Part shown: one piece after another, positions 45,010-54,915 of the stretch | How the letters are laid out: each line of letters opens with the position of its first letter | How positions within the stretch are numbered: position 1 is the first letter of the stretch | Assembly: GCA_009760855.2 (NCBI GenBank) | Contig: WPIO01000002.1 | Coordinates: 9,358,001-9,422,000 of the forward strand | Reading direction: 5' to 3' | Origin: Cristatella mucedo | Taxonomy: Eukaryota > Bryozoa > Phylactolaemata > Cristatellidae | DNA: 64,000 bases | The notes under the pieces: model-generated | Told to the model about the DNA's origin: nothing | Seen by the model: the letters and a program-made list of their open reading frames with translations, nothing else | The model's database searches: none | Position numbers and translations under genes: made by a program

Positions 45010-45070
45010 GGCAGTGCGCTCTCGGCAGCCGACGACGGCCTACGTTTATATCCGGCCAATCGGCCAATCG
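45010..45070 (-). promoter_or_regulatory. TATA/CCAAT promoter of the 43822-44985 gene
   Basis: Read on the minus strand, two ATTGG elements (plus positions 45065-45069 and 45056-45060) are followed by GGATATAAACG with TATAAA at 45045-45050. The ATG lies about 60 bases further. Initiation about 30 bases after the TATA box would give a 5' UTR of roughly 35 bases. Spacing and order fit a classical animal RNA polymerase II core promoter. Confidence 0.6.
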
Positions 45071-45090
45071 GGCGAGCGGACCTCGGGCTA

Positions 45091-45657
45091 ATGCCGGCTC
45101 AAATGGTCGACGGTGCGGATTAGGCTGGCCTAGACTGGCGGAATTGACGGATTTGTGGGAAGCGCAAAACAGCACACAGAAGCGGCGGTCAAAGGTGAGC
45201 GGCGGCCACCGAGCGCGTTCGCCGGGCGAACGGGGCGTGGATGAAGCGAAGCTGCAGGTGTCGCGGGTCAGGCACGCCGTCACGCCGTCGGGCAGCGTGG
45301 TGGGCGGGGATCGCGATAGCCCAACCCAATGGGTCTCAGGTGGCGCCAGCGCGCGCGCGCCAGCCGCTCGGTAAGTTAAGAGCTGAAAAAGAAGCAGTGC
45401 TCATGCGCGTTCGATCAAGCAGACGATAGCGTGGCCCCCAGCAGCGAAGCGTCGCGTTTCGCTGCGGCGCAGTCGCTTTGGATCGTGATGGATCGCGAAA
45501 CTTCTTTTCTAGTTGGATAAATTGGTCGGCCTGCCGTCGGTGCGATCGTTCTGCCGCCCGCCGGTAGTCAGAATCGGCGCGCGCGACCTTTGACTCTCGC
45601 GTCTTGACTCTCGTTTTCCCTGCATCGGTTGCGTAGCCTGCACGCCTCTTCCGAATC
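45091..45657. other. CpG-rich intergenic region between divergent frames
   Basis: GC-rich DNA between the minus-strand promoter at 45050 and the plus frame at 45658. A good donor-like site (GTCAAAG|GTGAGC at 45195/45196) on the plus strand could end a non-coding first exon. A GC-alternating run (GCGCGCGCGC) is near 45352. Confidence 0.35.
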
Positions 45658-45966
45658 ATGAGGTTTTCGCTTTCGTTCAGTGGGATACGGGACCGGCGGA
45701 TGCGCTCGCGTTGTCAGGCGGGGCGCTTCGCGTTCGAAAGTGAAAGACGCCAAGTTACTCAGAGCGATCTGGCGAGTCTGATCGTTGACGCAAGAGCATT
45801 ATCCAACGGCACGCGAAGATTTAATCCAGTAAAATCGCTCCAGCACAATGACTTTACCAAACAAACTTGGCAGCGGAATGTCGAAGTCACTAACGATGAC
45901 ATTGTGGAAGAGACGGTGAAGAATTACGCGCAAATTTCGCGCCGGATTATCGATGCTGCGATTTAA
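45658..45966 (+). CDS. small ORF, 102 aa, divergently placed
   Basis: An ATG at 45658 opens a frame to TAA at 45966. The second half is not GC-biased yet stays open and reads as ordinary protein (NDDIVEETVKNYAQISRRII at the C-terminus), which argues mildly for real coding. The N-terminus is basic. No domain is recognised. It lies head to head with the 43822-44985 gene across about 600 bp of CpG-rich DNA. Confidence 0.35.
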   Translation: MRFSLSFSGIRDRRMRSRCQAGRFAFESERRQVTQSDLASLIVDARALSNGTRRFNPVKSLQHNDFTKQTWQRNVEVTNDDIVEETVKNYAQISRRIIDAAI

Positions 45967-48900
45967 GGGGCACGCAATCGTAACGGAATGTCATCGGGCA
46001 TGGCCACTTCGTAACGGAACGTCACACGGGCTGGCGATTCGATTGGCGGCGGCCGAAAAGCTGGACTGACAGGCCGGCGCACGGGCAGGTCGCGTGGTAC
46101 CAGCGCCAGCGCCGTGTGGTGCGCCAAGAGCGTTCAACCTAGCGGCAGGCGCGCGGGCGGTGTGCGTGCGCAGCCGCAACAGTCGCAGCCAGTCCGCGAC
46201 GCGGCGCCGCTCGGCCGCTCGGCCGCTCACAGCAACGTTGCCGCCACCGGCAGCGGCGACGACGACGACGACGACGACGGCGAGGCTCGCAGAGGCGTGC
46301 CGGGCGTCACCGAGCGTCTTGATTTTCGCAGCCACGCGCGGCGGCGTGCGGCGTGCGGGTAACTGAAAGTACGCTCGCAGCCTTCGGGCGCCGAACGGAC
46401 GCACGCGAAGGCGACGCAGCCTCGGCCTGACGCCGACTCGGTCGCTCGCTCGCACTTCACTCGCTCCAACCGACGCCCGGGGCTGCGAGAGTTCGCACGC
46501 TCTCAGCCGCCTCGTGAGCGCGCCGGCGGCGAGAAAGTCGCGCGCACGGCTCGCGCGGCCGCCAGGCGTCCCGCCGGGGCCGCCTGGCGCTGCGCGGCGG
46601 GTTGAATCTTATCCGCTTAGTCGGCGCAGCAGCAGCTGCTGTCACAAGGAGCGAGCACCGGTGGCCAATGAATAGGAGATCAATCTGCTGCCGAAACAGC
46701 TAGTGCACCTAGATTACGGCGGCTTGGGCCGCGAGCGATGTACGCAGCGCCGGTCGGACTGGCGGATTGCCTTATGTCGTCAGTGCTGCCGCTCACGACG
46801 TCTTAAGGCAAACTTGCTAGCGGTTACGACCGCGGCGCTGGCGTGCGGCCGCAAGCACCTGCGGCCCAAGATTTGCGGCCTAGTTCTGTCCACATGTGGG
46901 AACCTAAAGCCGCTCGTCCCATTTGTGAACGCCTGTGCTGCCGAAATGGACAGCAGCCGCATTGGACAGGACCCACTCGGCGTTGCACTAACATAACATA
47001 ACAGTTACAACATTTACAACATGACATAACAACATTTGGATAACGCGGCACCGAGAGCCGCCGATTATGCGTCCGTCTGCCTCTGCCGAAGTTGAACGAA
47101 CAAGCTCCGACGCACTCTGGTCGGTCTGTCGGTCTCTCAAAGCTGCCGCTCTCGAATGCGACTGCGCGGGTCCGCTAGCTAGCCTAAGAGTGAACCCGCT
47201 GCACAACCTGCCAGCGAGCGCGCGGGTTTTCGCACGCCGAAACCGGAAGCTCAAGTTACCGAAGGCCGGCAGCTCTCTCTGCTCTGCGTTTTTTCGCGCC
47301 ACGAAAGACTCCCGCTGTCAGTGCGCGCACCCGCATAGAGGTATGCATGCTTCCAAGGCCTTGGCAAGCGAAGTCTGCTTCGCTCGGGCTTTCGGGCAGA
47401 GAGACGCTCGCGCGCTTGAGCGAGCGGGCCGCCGCCGCAGCAGCGTGCCGGTCGCGGGCGAGCCGCGGCGGAATGGCGGCACCCAGTTCACTCCCGCGCC
47501 CGATCCGGAGCGCGTACGACGGGCCGATGAGGACAGGCCATGAGTACGCGACATCCGGGTTGCGTTGGCCGGCCACCTGCTGCCCAACTTCTGCTACGCT
47601 GCTCGTGTCCCAGCCACTGATCCATCGCGGACGGCCACCTGCGGCCGGATCCAACCTCGAGGGTGTCCACCAGGGGTGGGGCTCAGTGACCGCGGCCGCA
47701 GCCCGTGCTCCCGTGCTTCCCGTGCTCCCGTGCTTCCCGTGCTCCCGGCTCGCGCGCGCAAGAGTCCCCCGGGAACGCCACCCGCGGCTGGGGAGGGCAT
47801 CCACAGGTGCCGACGGCGCCGCCACGCGTTAGCAGACGCTGACGAGAGTACATAGCTAAACGCTGCCCATGGCGGTTCGGTGCCCCACCCACCCCGGGAA
47901 GTCTTAGCCTAGGGGTGAGTTGCTAGCACTTTGTAACCAAGTTGACCTATTCGAGTCGTGTAGCTCTCGCCCTCGCCAGCTGCTCGATTGGTCTGCTTGG
48001 ATTTCGGACGGCTAGAGACTGGCAGAGTGCAGAGCGACGAGGCAGACTGCCGCTTAGCCGCTGCCGGCGACGGACTTCCGCGCCACAGGCAGAAGCAAGC
48101 CTCTGTCTGTTAATGCTGCACGCGCGAGCGAGCCCGGCGATTTCGACTTGGCGAGCGAGCCTGACGATTTGGATTTCGCGCCCGCGCGCGTGCACACCGA
48201 AGCCCTCCTTAGCTTTGCCGCACGGCCAGTGCATTGCCGGGCGCTGGCGTTCCTTGGTCCGCGAGCGCGCTCTACTTGGGGCCGACGTCGTTCCACGCTG
48301 GGGCCGACCGCCGAATAGCTGAACCGCAGTTCGCACCGCCAGCACGCCGCCACGCGCCAAACTGACGACGCAACGACGGCGACGATCGAGCCGTCTACTT
48401 TGAATTCGGCGAATCGGTTGTAGCCGCGAACCTGTTGGTGGCGGGAGTGCGCTTCCCACCCCCCAAATTAACATCCGCGACACTCGCAGCGTTCTCGGGA
48501 CACCGACGCACAGACGCCGCAATAGCAAACTTACTCAGCGAAAATCCGTCGTACGCCGGCTGTCTCGGCGGGAGTGCGTCACCGTGCGGTGCTTCCACAA
48601 AATGTGGCCATCTAAATGCCACCTGCTCACAGCCCGACGGTAGTATAAGCTGTGAATGTTTAGATTCGTGCGCGTAAGCCGCCGCCGTTACTTCGCCGAG
48701 CAGCGGCGAAGAGCGAACGGCCAACTGTGAACGCTCGAACGCCGCGAGGGCAGCGATGCCGCTTGAAGCCTGTGTGATGCCAAGTACGAACGACCCCATT
48801 AGCACTAGAATTTCAAATGACTGGTAATGGAGATATCATGCACGCGCAGAGCAAGCGACAAACGGGGGGGGGGCGGCTGTCGAGCTGCACCGCTCAGCGT

Positions 48901-49818
48901 AGTCCTCGTAACGGAAAATTTCAAAACGTTCGAATGCCGTCTCCCGCAGCAGTGAGGGCCGAACTACCAAACAAAGCTTGTCGTTCTAGCGGAGCACGAG
49001 CCGTACGTAGCCTTTGGAGGCGTTGGAGGTCAAATTAGCAACAGATTTGAGCTACCAAGACTAGCCAAGACAAGAATTTAGAACCAAGACAGAATTGAGC
49101 TACCAAGACAAGCCGCGGCGTCAAATTTTCACACAGACATTTGAGCCAAATGCCGTTCTCCAGTGTGAATGCATGCGAACGCTTCTCGCTGGGCGATTGT
49201 TACGCCAGCTGCACTCGGCCACCGGAGAGATCCTCCGCTGCGCAAGTACGCGCGGGGGGGGGGGGGTTGGAGGTACGGAGGGCATTTATCACCCTCCTCC
49301 TACATTGGGGCAGCTACTAAGGCCGCCTCCTATCCCTACGCACGTCATCATCGACGTCACTTCTATACCCACGACTGTCAGCATCAACGAAATTATTCTT
49401 AATTCAACCCGATGAGCAACTGTCGAGTTCGAGCCAAATAAATGCTAAGGTTTTGCGCTACAACTTGTCGTTTTTAAATTGCGGGCCTTACTCCCCTGGA
49501 CAAAAATCTTACCGATCGTGGCTGATGCTGATCGGGGATGAACATCTTGCTGATCTGAAAGTTGTGGCTCAGCCACTTGTCTACGCGGGCGAACCAGTAA
49601 GGTAAATAAAGCGACCGTCAGCGCCGGAGTACTATAGAAATAGCGGCCACTGAAGCGAATGGCTTGCTGGATGATTGCTAGGCCACGATTGGTAGTTGCG
49701 AGTAAACGGCTAGCGTCAATATACAGTGCAGCCGAGTCTGCGATCTGCGACCGATCCCGCAAAAAACTAATGGGACACGGTGCGTCCCTAGCACATCAGC
49801 AGCAGAGCGTAGCAGCAG
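45967..49818. other. GC/CpG-rich region, no gene confirmed
   Basis: About 3.8 kb, mostly CpG-rich to 48800, full of overlapping Arg/Ala/Pro-rich frames on both strands that are typical of GC-rich non-coding or promoter DNA. A 17-bp period repeat of CCCGTGCTCCCGTGCTT lies at about 47702-47745, and G-runs at 48864-48872 and 49252-49266. No frame stands out by splice sites or domain. First exons of unseen genes could lie here. Confidence 0.35.
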
Positions 49819-49937
49819 AATGGGGAGAGAGAGAGAGAGAGGAGAGAGAGAGAGGAGAGAGAGAGAGAGGAGAGAGAGAGAGAGGAGAGAGAGAGGAGAG
49901 AGGAGAGGGGCGGGGAGAGGAGAGGGGCGGGGAGAGC
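49819..49937. repeat. GGAGA-rich purine tract
   Basis: Imperfect GAGAGAGGAGAG repeat grading into GGGGCGGGGAGAGG. Arg/Glu frames here are repeat translation. Confidence 0.9.
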
Positions 49938-50152
49938 TGGGCTATGGCTGCGAGGGGTCGAGCGTAGAGACTGTAGCAGCGGTGGGAGCTGACAGACTTA
50001 CTTATACTGCGGGATGTTTGTACGAAAAGAGATGGCGCGTTAAATGTGTAGTAGAGGATCTTGAATCGCTGCTGGTCCTTAGAAATGTAATCTGCGTAAT
50101 TTCCAACGGCGGGATTGCCACTTGTCGCACACGAATTTGATATAAATCGCTA

Positions 50153-50153
<1 letters not shown>

Positions 50154-50227
<74 letters not shown>
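50154..50227. repeat. (GA)n, left half of an interrupted array
   Basis: Pure GA run that stops at the first base of a SINE1 copy. The GA array resumes after the SINE. Confidence 0.95.
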
Positions 50228-50230
<3 letters not shown>

Positions 50231-50390
50231 GTGATGGCGCACTAGGTAAGGCGGCTGCTTTTTACGACCTCGGTCCCAAGATTATGGGTTTGAATCATGC
50301 GGTAGGCGATTCTTTATTACCGCTGCAAGCGGTGGTGATAGCCGTAAAGGTACTTCTGTCGCTTTACAAAAGAGGCCGTTGAATCAGTTA
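50228..50390 (+). mobile_element. SINE1 inserted in a GA microsatellite
   Basis: Starts GCCGTGATGGCGCACTAGG, with a mutated B-box (GGGTTTGAATCATG), the usual body, and the tail GTGGTGATAGCCGTAAAGG then TACTTCTGTCGC and GTTGAATCAGTTA. Both ends abut GAGAGA, so the target duplication cannot be told apart from the repeat itself. Confidence 0.88.
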
Positions 50391-50532
<142 letters not shown>

Positions 50533-50740
50533 GTTGAGCACTCATCATTGAGCAAGCAAGTTGAGGGTCGAAAGAATCTTACGGTGGCGGGGTAAGAATC
50601 CCTTTGGACGAGCACGCTGAAATTCAATCTGAAAGAGCTCCGATAGACGATAGACGTCTGGGGCGGCACCGTGACCCCAGCGCGGCGGCGCGCTCGCCTG
50701 GCGCCGGCGACCGCTCGTTCACGCCACTCACGAAGCCTAA

Positions 50741-50859
50741 ATGTTGCCCGGTCTATGGAGAGCCGACTGGGCCGACCTATCCGTGGCATGCTGCAACGTC
50801 GAACAGGCCACCGCGAGAGTGACAGGTCCGTTGCGGATGCGGTATGGGACGTCGCAGGT
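50741..50859 (+). CDS. candidate first coding exon
   Basis: An ATG at 50741 opens a frame to a good donor (GTCGCAG|GTGAGA at 50859/50860) in CpG-rich DNA. It would encode about 40 residues ending RVTGPLRMRYGTSQ. A second frame through the same interval is also open. No downstream exon was matched. The support is one splice site and an ATG only. Confidence 0.25.
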
Positions 50860-51261
50860 GAGAAGAGGGCGCGGCCACCTCCTTAATCCGGACCTAATTT
50901 CGTGCCAGCCGAGCTACGCAGGACCGTGGCCTCCGTCATTCGCTCGACTGTAATCCGACCGTCTTCACGTGCCACTTACTCATTCCAGCGCCACTTAGTC
51001 ACTTACTCGGTCTGGTCCCACGCGCGCGGCGGCCGGCGCAGAGCGCACGCATGCGAATCCGCCCCCAGACGAGCCGCGCCTTCCCAGCATTCCCAGCTCT
51101 CGGTCATAGCCGCGGTATAGTGCTACAGCTTCTTGCGCTCCGAGAGCGACGTACGCGTCTCGCGCGCACCGATGTCACCTGGCGTGCTGCGCGTGCGACT
51201 GGATACATAAATCTACCTCTCCTCATCATCGCCCCGCGCCGCTGCCGCCGCTATCCGGTCA

Positions 51262-51380
51262 GTCAGCGCCATAAGAGAACCTAATCTCTATTCAGGCGCT
51301 TCACGTATGCCTCGGGGCTCGAGCCCACGACCTCAGTCAGACCTTGGTCGGAGCGAGCACCTTATCCGCTAGACCAGACC
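51262..51380 (-). mobile_element. SINE2 copy
   Basis: On the minus strand it reads CTGGTCTAGCGGATAAGGTG, CTCGCTCC, then a good B-box (GTGGGCTCGAGCCCCGAGG) and GCATACGTGAAGCGCCTGAA followed by TAGAGATTAGGTTCTCTTAT. The last part matches the LINE A tail (GAGATTGAGTTCTCTGAGGG). The B-box is better preserved than in the copy at 11562. Because the head is an RNA polymerase III-type tRNA relic, it is not a functional tRNA gene. Confidence 0.75.
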
Positions 51381-51965
51381 AGCTCGAGTGGGCGGCGAGC
51401 GAGCACCGTCGCTTGAACCGGCGGCGGTGGCTGTGCATGCGGCGGCGAGCTGGCGTTACCCACGAGCGAGATATCGATCTCGTTCGAAAAAAGACGCATC
51501 CAAGTGGGGAGGGAGAGTTAAAGGAGTTCAGTGGGAGCTGCGGGCGAAGCGAGCGTGGGCGGGAAGCGAGAGCGGTTAGCGTTGTCGACGCCGCACAGCC
51601 ACAGCGGAGCAGCGGCTACGCTCGCTCGCACTCGCGCGCGCGCTTGCGCTTACCGGTGTGCAGCGCAAAGGAGACGACGCCGGCGGGATGCTGCGCCTGC
51701 GCATAAAGACCGGAGCAGTTTCCAGCTGCGATCACGGAGGCGCGTTTGGGTCGCTTGTCAGCTCGCACGAACTCAGGCGTCCGCCGGAGACCCTGTTAAA
51801 ATCGCTTATGCGACCGCGTCCTCCGAGTCTCTTAGCGGCAATAATTCATGCTCGCGTTGCGAGGCCGCGGCCCAGCCGCCAGCGCGTCCGGACGATTTGA
51901 ATAATTTTCAGCCCTGAGCAGTAGGCGGCGGCGGCGGCGGCGACGGCGCGGAAGTCGCCTGCGGT
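51381..51965. other. CpG-rich region, no gene confirmed
   Basis: Arg/Ala-rich frames in several phases (51344-51706, 51531-51917), none with domain or splice support. GGC repeats occur at 51926-51942. Composition suggests a promoter or CpG island. Confidence 0.35.
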
Positions 51966-51995
51966 CCGTCGATAGGTGCTGGCACCTATCGACGG
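51966..51995. repeat. perfect inverted repeat, 14-bp arms
   Basis: CCGTCGATAGGTGC, two bases, then GCACCTATCGACGG, an exact complement. It is a near-continuous 30-bp palindrome in CpG-rich DNA. Confidence 0.95.
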
Positions 51996-52035
51996 TCTAT
52001 TCGCGGAACCGAACCGAACCTAATCCGAGCCTCGT

Positions 52036-52055
52036 CGTCGAGAGCGCTCTCGACG
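52036..52055. repeat. perfect 20-bp palindrome
   Basis: CGTCGAGAGC directly followed by its complement GCTCTCGACG, with no spacer. It lies 40 bp from the 30-bp palindrome. Confidence 0.95.
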
Positions 52056-52376
52056 TGCGACTGCGACTTCCGGGAGCGACGTCGGAAATGCAGACGTCGA
52101 TATTTCGACGGCAGCAGCGCGCGCCGCTCCTCCTCGTTGGATGACGATTTCCGTAAAAATCCAACCGCAATAGTAGGGGTTGAGCATAGCGAACCGCGGG
52201 GGTTGTGGCGTGACGTCTTTCCGCCGTGGCGATATCCCGTCGGCAGGAGAGGCGCAGCCAACGAAGGCAGCCGCGCGCCCACGTGCAAGCCGAGGCGAGT
52301 GTAGGGAGTGTAGGCGCACGCCGTCCGCGCACGCACCGCTTCGCAGACGCTCGCTTCGAGTCGCTAGAGCGCCGGC

Positions 52377-52385
52377 GATATAAAC
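52377..52385 (+). promoter_or_regulatory. TATA-like element
   Basis: GATATAAACC on the plus strand closely resembles the GATATAAACG of the minus promoter at 45050. Predicted initiation near 52410 would give a transcript whose leader contains the hairpin at 52457-52518 and whose first ATG is at 52643. Confidence 0.4.
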
Positions 52386-52456
52386 CGGAACGGTTTAGAA
52401 GGCCGCTGGTCGGGAAGGTCAATTTTCGGTGTGGCTTTAGGGGCGTGTCGTCCTCG

Positions 52457-52518
52457 CGAGTCGAACGAGGCTCCGTACAGCTCCGTCCGCGAGACCCGGC
52501 GAAGCCTCGTTCGACTCG
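52457..52518. repeat. stem-loop, perfect 16-bp arms
   Basis: CGAGTCGAACGAGGCT at 52457-52472 and its exact complement AGCCTCGTTCGACTCG at 52503-52518, with a 30-base loop. If the TATA element at 52377 is used, this is a strong hairpin in the 5' leader. Confidence 0.92.
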
Positions 52519-52642
52519 GCGGGCGCGCCCGCGAGCGCGCGCGTGCACGCGGAGAACTCTCTACGGAGTACTACTCGGGAGTACTACTTTCTTCGTAGAG
52601 TACTACTTTCTACTTAGAGTACTACTCGGGAGGTGGCTTTCG

Positions 52643-52768
52643 ATGCACCTGCACGACGGCGGGTCCACTCGCTTTCGGCGACGTCGCGATGCGGCGGGTA
52701 ATGCTGCGCCAGCGGCTTCGTCAGGCGCTCAGGCGACACTCATCGTGACCTTCGAGGAGGCGAGTTGA
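52643..52768 (+). CDS. small ORF (41 aa) downstream of TATA and hairpin
   Basis: The first ATG after the predicted start near 52410 opens 41 codons to TGA at 52766-52768. The product is basic then Ala/Ser-rich, ending ATLIVTFEEAS. It is preceded by degenerate AGTACTACT repeats (52567-52628). It is too short for a domain. It could be the first exon of a larger gene or chance. Confidence 0.25.
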   Translation: MHLHDGGSTRFRRRRDAAGNAAPAASSGAQATLIVTFEEAS

Positions 52769-53277
52769 CGAGGACTGAGACAATGCTACGCTGCTTGACC
52801 CTGAGCCAGCGATGAGCTGAATTGGTAAAGGGTGCAGCGCTCGCGGAAGCGGAGACTTCGAATAAAATTAAGGAGCGAACTGCCGGGGACCTGATAGTTA
52901 TTGGCAGCATACGGCGACAACTCTTATTTGTTCAATCTTGTCCCATTTGGCCGTCGCGCTGACGTCGACCTGGCAGTTTGGCTGCTGGATGAATACCAAA
53001 AATAACACTTTCCGGTGTGTGTGTGTGTGGAGGGGGCGCGAGAGAGCGAGCTCTCGCTCGAGCTCATTCGTCGATCGTTGCGCAATGCCGAAGCGCGGAG
53101 CGACAGAGCCGACCGTGGCAGTGGCAGCCTTCCAGCGCCTGGCTTGCGCTGCAGATCGCGTCGCCGCCGTGTCGCTGCAGTGCCGCGACACAGCGACGTG
53201 AACTAAAGCGAACCCGCATCCACGCTCTCGTCCGCTACGGTCTACCTACTGGAAACACTTCCTAATCATCTTTCGCA
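52769..53277. other. unassigned DNA
   Basis: GC-moderate with a short (GT)n at 53015-53029. Overlapping 60-97 codon frames lie on both strands around 52898-53265. No domain is recognised. Confidence 0.35.
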
Positions 53278-53785
53278 TCGTAGCCTTCATTCTTTGACTC
53301 CAGCCTACAAGTCAGGTCTACTCCCCCACCAGGCTAGGCATCGTTCCACACGCTTTTCGCAATCTAACGTTTACCCATACCTCTTAAAAAACCTCAAATC
53401 CTTTGGAGACCGTGCATTTAGTTCGTATGCTCCCAACGCCTGGAACTCACTCCCGACCTGCGTCATGACATTTCCTGACTTGTCCACATTTAAAAAGAAA
53501 CTAAAAGCGCTCCTCTGTATAGCAGCATTTATTGGGTCCCTGTGATTCTTCCTTCACGTGCTTATGCGTGCTGACACTGTGCATGCTGCCACTAACCGCA
53601 TTTGCATGCTGACCCTGTGCATGTCACTCTTAACCGTGTTATTCTTGTTGCTTATTGAGCATGCTGCCACTGACCATTCGATCATGCTTCCTTTGTACAG
53701 ATAATAAAGAGCCTAGAAAGAGATGAGTTCTCTGAGGGTGCTTTATCAACCTTGTTGTTATTACTATTATTATTATTATTATCGT
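53278..53785 (+). mobile_element. LINE A 3' end, well preserved
   Basis: It starts near the AYLSDLLPHQAKHR block and shows SFGDRAFSSYAPNAWNSLP (about 53400-53458), then LSTFKKKLKALL and a stop at 53543-53545. The full 3' UTR follows (several GTGCATGCTG/GTGCATGTCA motifs, GATGAGTTCTCTGAGGGTGC) and a (TTA)n end at 53757-53783. It serves as the local reference for the A tail. Confidence 0.88.
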
Positions 53786-53789
53786 ACCA

Positions 53790-54115
53790 CCCGCTCGTCT
53801 GCCCTAAGTCGTTTGGCTGTGCCTTTATAATCGGCCAAAAATCTATTGACGACCACGACTTGAGTGTATATGCTTCCCATGCCTGGAACTTGCTCTTGAC
53901 TGACGTATCGCCACCCGTTGAATTGACATTGAAAAAACCTAAACACTGCTCCCAAAAGGACTGTCCTTTTCTTGCTTAGGTGTGCGTAAATTATGCATGT
54001 CATCACTAAATAATTGACACATTTTCCCCCAGCATGCATATGTTTAAGTGCCTAGAAAGAGATTGAATTATATTGTGGCTCCATAGAAATGCCTCATCAT
54101 TATATTGTTTTTTAT
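53790..54115 (+). mobile_element. second LINE A 3' fragment, diverged
   Basis: Directly follows the previous copy in the same orientation. It holds a DLSVYASHAWNLLLTD block parallel to AFSSYAPKAWNSLP, a shortened UTR, and GCCTAGAAAGAGATTGAATT near 54049-54068 before an ATT-rich end. It lacks the central part and is more diverged than its neighbour. Confidence 0.65.
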
Positions 54116-54332
54116 TATTCCTATACAGCCATGTCTCTTTTTCCATTTTACCGCTATCATTAGAACGTTATTTTTGAGAGATGCGAGCTCAGCTCGTGGT
54201 AGGCAGCTGAGAGAGAGCGCCTTGCACTTTCTCTCAACCCACTGGATCCAGCTCGTACAAATGGCGCGAAATGACGTGCACGAAGCCCAACAAATCTGTG
54301 CCACCGGGTGAGCCAGAAGTGTGTACAAAAAT

Positions 54333-54504
54333 GCTAGCTGATTTACCAGCCTCTTTTGTATAGCAACAGAGAAGCCTTTACGGCTATCACCACCGCTTGC
54401 AGCAGCGATACAGGATCACCCACCACAGGAATTAAACCCACGACCTCGGGGCCGTAGTGGTTAGAAGCAACCGCCTTACCTAGTGAGCTATCACGGTTCA
54501 TAGA
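54333..54504 (-). mobile_element. SINE1 copy
   Basis: In plus orientation it reads the complement of the SINE1 tail (GCTGATTTACCAGCCTCTTT, TGTATAGCAACAGAGAAGCC, GGCTATCACCACCGCTTGC). It continues through the complement of a mutated B-box and the head (TACCTAGTGAGCTATCACGG). It is near full length but diverged. Confidence 0.85.
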
Positions 54505-54751
54505 CGGCCCCCTGACAGCTGCCGCGTTCGCACACGTGGCCACACCTGCATACACAAAGCGCAAGACAAGTGCAAAGCAGAAAGCAAACGGAGATGATCT
54601 GCCCCACTTTACACAGCACCCGATTTCGTCAGCTGTGTGAATTGGCTGAAAATTCCTGAGGTGGCTGCCGGATGTCATTTTTCCTGTCCACCAGAGGCCA
54701 GAATTAAATTAAATAAACAGCAAAGGACAGCGAATTTTAACAGTCGCAGCT

Positions 54752-54915
54752 CGGTAGCAGCAGAGAAGCCTTTGCGGTTTCCTTAGGTTACCTTCGGTCA
54801 CGCTTGCTTCGGGCAGTATCGCACTGCCAGCTACCCGGCTCGAGCCCGCCGTTTGGGCTACAAGGTGCATACGCTGGGCTAAGACCCAGCGGTCTCAGTC
54901 GACCACTTGGGCTAG
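54752..54915 (-). mobile_element. SINE3, tRNA-like head with SINE1-related tail
   Basis: On the minus strand the head reads GCCCAAGTGGTCGACTGAG, ACCGCTGGGTCTTAGCCCAG and GCGGGCTCGAGCCGGGT (good B-box). Its spacing is longer than in SINE1 and suggests a tRNA with a long variable arm, possibly Leu- or Ser-type. The tail (ACCGCAAAGGCTTCTCTGC) parallels SINE1's GCCGTAAAGGCTCTTCTGTC. It was seen only once here, so the family assignment is tentative. Confidence 0.5.

Noticed and set aside
47256-47825. 189-codon minus frame and other long frames at 46-48.5 kb
   Set aside because: All six frames are similarly open in this CpG-rich stretch, composition is Arg/Ala/Gly-rich, and neither splice sites nor motifs single one out.
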